16,204 nt of DNA, taken from the NCBI GenBank assembly GCA_964460795.1, contig CAYWRU010000072.1, positions 1-16,204 on the forward strand, in the 5' to 3' direction. Position numbers and translations under genes: made by a program. Positions 15,190-16,204 of the stretch are shown in pieces (the first letter of the stretch is position 1; each line of letters starts with the position of its first letter). The notes beneath the pieces are model-generated. The model worked only from the letters and a program-made list of their open reading frames with translations. It was not told the DNA's origin and did not search any database. This stretch comes from CAZOOM01 sp964460795. GTDB lineage: Bacteria; Omnitrophota; Omnitrophia; Omnitrophales; Aquincolibacteriaceae.

Positions 15190-16204
15190 CTATTTATTCA
15201 AAATTAAGTGATGAGTTGGTTGGCCCTTGACAGTTTTTGTTTTGAATTTAAAAAAACCTGCGCCAAAAAAGCTTTTTAAGGAGGCTAGATTCCCGACTTT
15301 GACGTAAGCGTCGATTGTATGGATCTTGGTTTTGCGAAAAATCATCTGACACGCAAGGCGAATGATGGTGGCACCAACGCCTCTTCCTCGGTAAGGTTTG
15401 GCAATTGATATTGAGATGGTGGCCCGATTTTTTGATTGTTTAAAACGAATTTGTCCGACGGGAATTTTTGAAAGCATGATTTTAAAAAATAAAAGACTAG
15501 AATCGTGAAGCGCTGAACGAAACCATCTGCAATGATCCTTCCACAGAATACGAGCTGGATTAAAAGATGCCTGACGAACCTCAGGGTCGTTGGACCACTG
15601 AAAAATTCTTCGAGAATCTTTTCCTTGTATCCGCTCAAATGAAAACAACATGTCAGTAATCGACTTTACAATACGATGAGCACCTTTGGCATCCACCATG
15701 ATTTGACCTCTGCGGCTCATGGCTTGTCGAGATGACGATGATTGAATTTTAAGCAGTGAGCGTTCGATTTCTTGAAGGGTGTTTGATTGGTGTGCTGCAC
15801 CCGCATACTTCAGAAAGCCTGTTTTTTTCCATCCATCAATATTCATATGCTGATTTGCAGCAAAGGAAATTCCAATGGTGGGTAGACCACATGCGGCAAG
15901 CTCATTCAGTGTTTGACCGCCTCCCGAGATTGCTATATCGCAATCTAACATCAGTTGTTTTATTTGAGCTGCAGAAAGCCCATGGTAAAAGAACAGTTTA
16001 CTTTTGTCAGTGGAAGTCGATTTACCGCGTTTGGGTGTGACGACATGAAATTGATACTGAGGAAACCTTTTACTCAAAAACTGAGTAATTTTACCGATTA
16101 AATCGGTTTGATCAATGCCTCCAAATGTAATCAAAATATTGCGGATATCTTTTTTGATTTTCTTGGGCGGAACAAACATAAAAGGTTCTCGCAAAAGAGC
16201 GTAC
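15190..16204 (-). CDS. pseG: PseG-type UDP-sugar hydrolase fused to a GNAT acetyltransferase (5' end off the window)
   Basis: The frame stays open to the right edge. The codons before the TTG at 16194 read Tyr-Ala-Leu, making YALLREPF, an internal PseG segment, so the true start lies outside. Numbering from 16194, residues 1-180 are the C-terminal, MurG-like half of PseG, which removes UDP from UDP-2,4-diacetamido-2,4,6-trideoxy-L-altrose. Landmarks are ILITFGGIDQTDL (20-32), IAISGGGQTLNELAACGLP (88-106) and ANQH. Residues about 185-334 form a GNAT domain with the acetyl-CoA loop PYRGRGVGATI (267-277), like PseH, which acetylates the 4-amino group one step earlier. The fusion thus joins consecutive steps of one pathway. 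pseI follows three bases after the stop. The acyl group and exact sugar isomer are not provable from sequence. Confidence 0.87.
   Translation of the reverse strand, partial: YALLREPFMFVPPKKIKKDIRNILITFGGIDQTDLIGKITQFLSKRFPQYQFHVVTPKRGKSTSTDKSKLFFYHGLSAAQIKQLMLDCDIAISGGGQTLNELAACGLPTIGISFAANQHMNIDGWKKTGFLKYAGAAHQSNTLQEIERSLLKIQSSSSRQAMSRRGQIMVDAKGAHRIVKSITDMLFSFERIQGKDSRRIFQWSNDPEVRQASFNPARILWKDHCRWFRSALHDSSLLFFKIMLSKIPVGQIRFKQSKNRATISISIAKPYRGRGVGATIIRLACQMIFRKTKIHTIDAYVKVGNLASLKSFFGAGFFKFKTKTVKGQPTHHLILNK

Noticed and set aside
1..16204. JUMPStart/ops element, tRNA, CRISPR array, insertion sequence or attachment site
   Set aside because: I read for the ops core GGCGGTAG, clover-leaf patterns, regularly spaced repeats, transposase motifs and terminal repeats and saw none. 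An ops site, if present, would be expected upstream of the operon, beyond the right edge.

Overview
The window is one co-directional polysaccharide biosynthesis locus. Every supported gene is on the minus strand, so transcription runs from high to low coordinates. There is no RNA gene, insertion sequence or CRISPR array, and no gap between genes exceeds about 130 bases. Both edges cut genes: a PseG-type protein at the right edge and an initiating glycosyl-1-phosphate transferase at the left. Mid-40s GC (estimated from sampled lines), tight gene packing, an O-antigen ligase-type protein and a heptosyltransferase-family (GT9) protein suggest a Gram-negative bacterium. The divergent but intact genes would fit an uncultivated lineage, for example of the Omnitrophota type, but that placement is a guess.

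Layout in transcription order. (1) 16204-14161: the last steps of pseudaminic acid synthesis, a PseG hydrolase fused to a GNAT acetyltransferase, then pseudaminate synthase PseI. (2) 14115-12637: a Wzx-type flippase. (3) 12584-8877: four glycosyltransferases (GT4, GT2, WaaE-like GT2, GT2), joined by short overlaps that point to translational coupling. (4) 8873-6800: a CDP-alcohol phosphotransferase-family membrane protein with a substituted catalytic motif, and a Wzy/WaaL-family ligase or polymerase. (5) 6727-4308: a NodU/CmcH-family carbamoyltransferase, an SxtJ-like membrane protein and a 52-residue DUF5989-like membrane peptide. (6) After a 125-base spacer holding a long palindrome, a -10-like hexamer and a second inverted repeat: a GT9 protein, two GT4 proteins, and the N-terminal part of a polyprenyl-phosphate glycosyl-1-phosphate transferase.

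Taken together, the genes can initiate a lipid-linked glycan on undecaprenyl phosphate, extend it with up to seven glycosyltransferases, supply a nonulosonic acid (probably pseudaminic acid or a relative), flip the product, and polymerise or ligate it. Two modification steps stand out: carbamoylation by a three-gene module, and possible transfer of a phospho-alcohol by the variant CDP-alcohol enzyme. The most interesting parts are the carbamoyltransferase/SxtJ/DUF5989 trio, the variant CDP-alcohol enzyme and the PseG-acetyltransferase fusion. No wholly unknown system is visible, but the combination of decorations predicts an unusual surface glycan.
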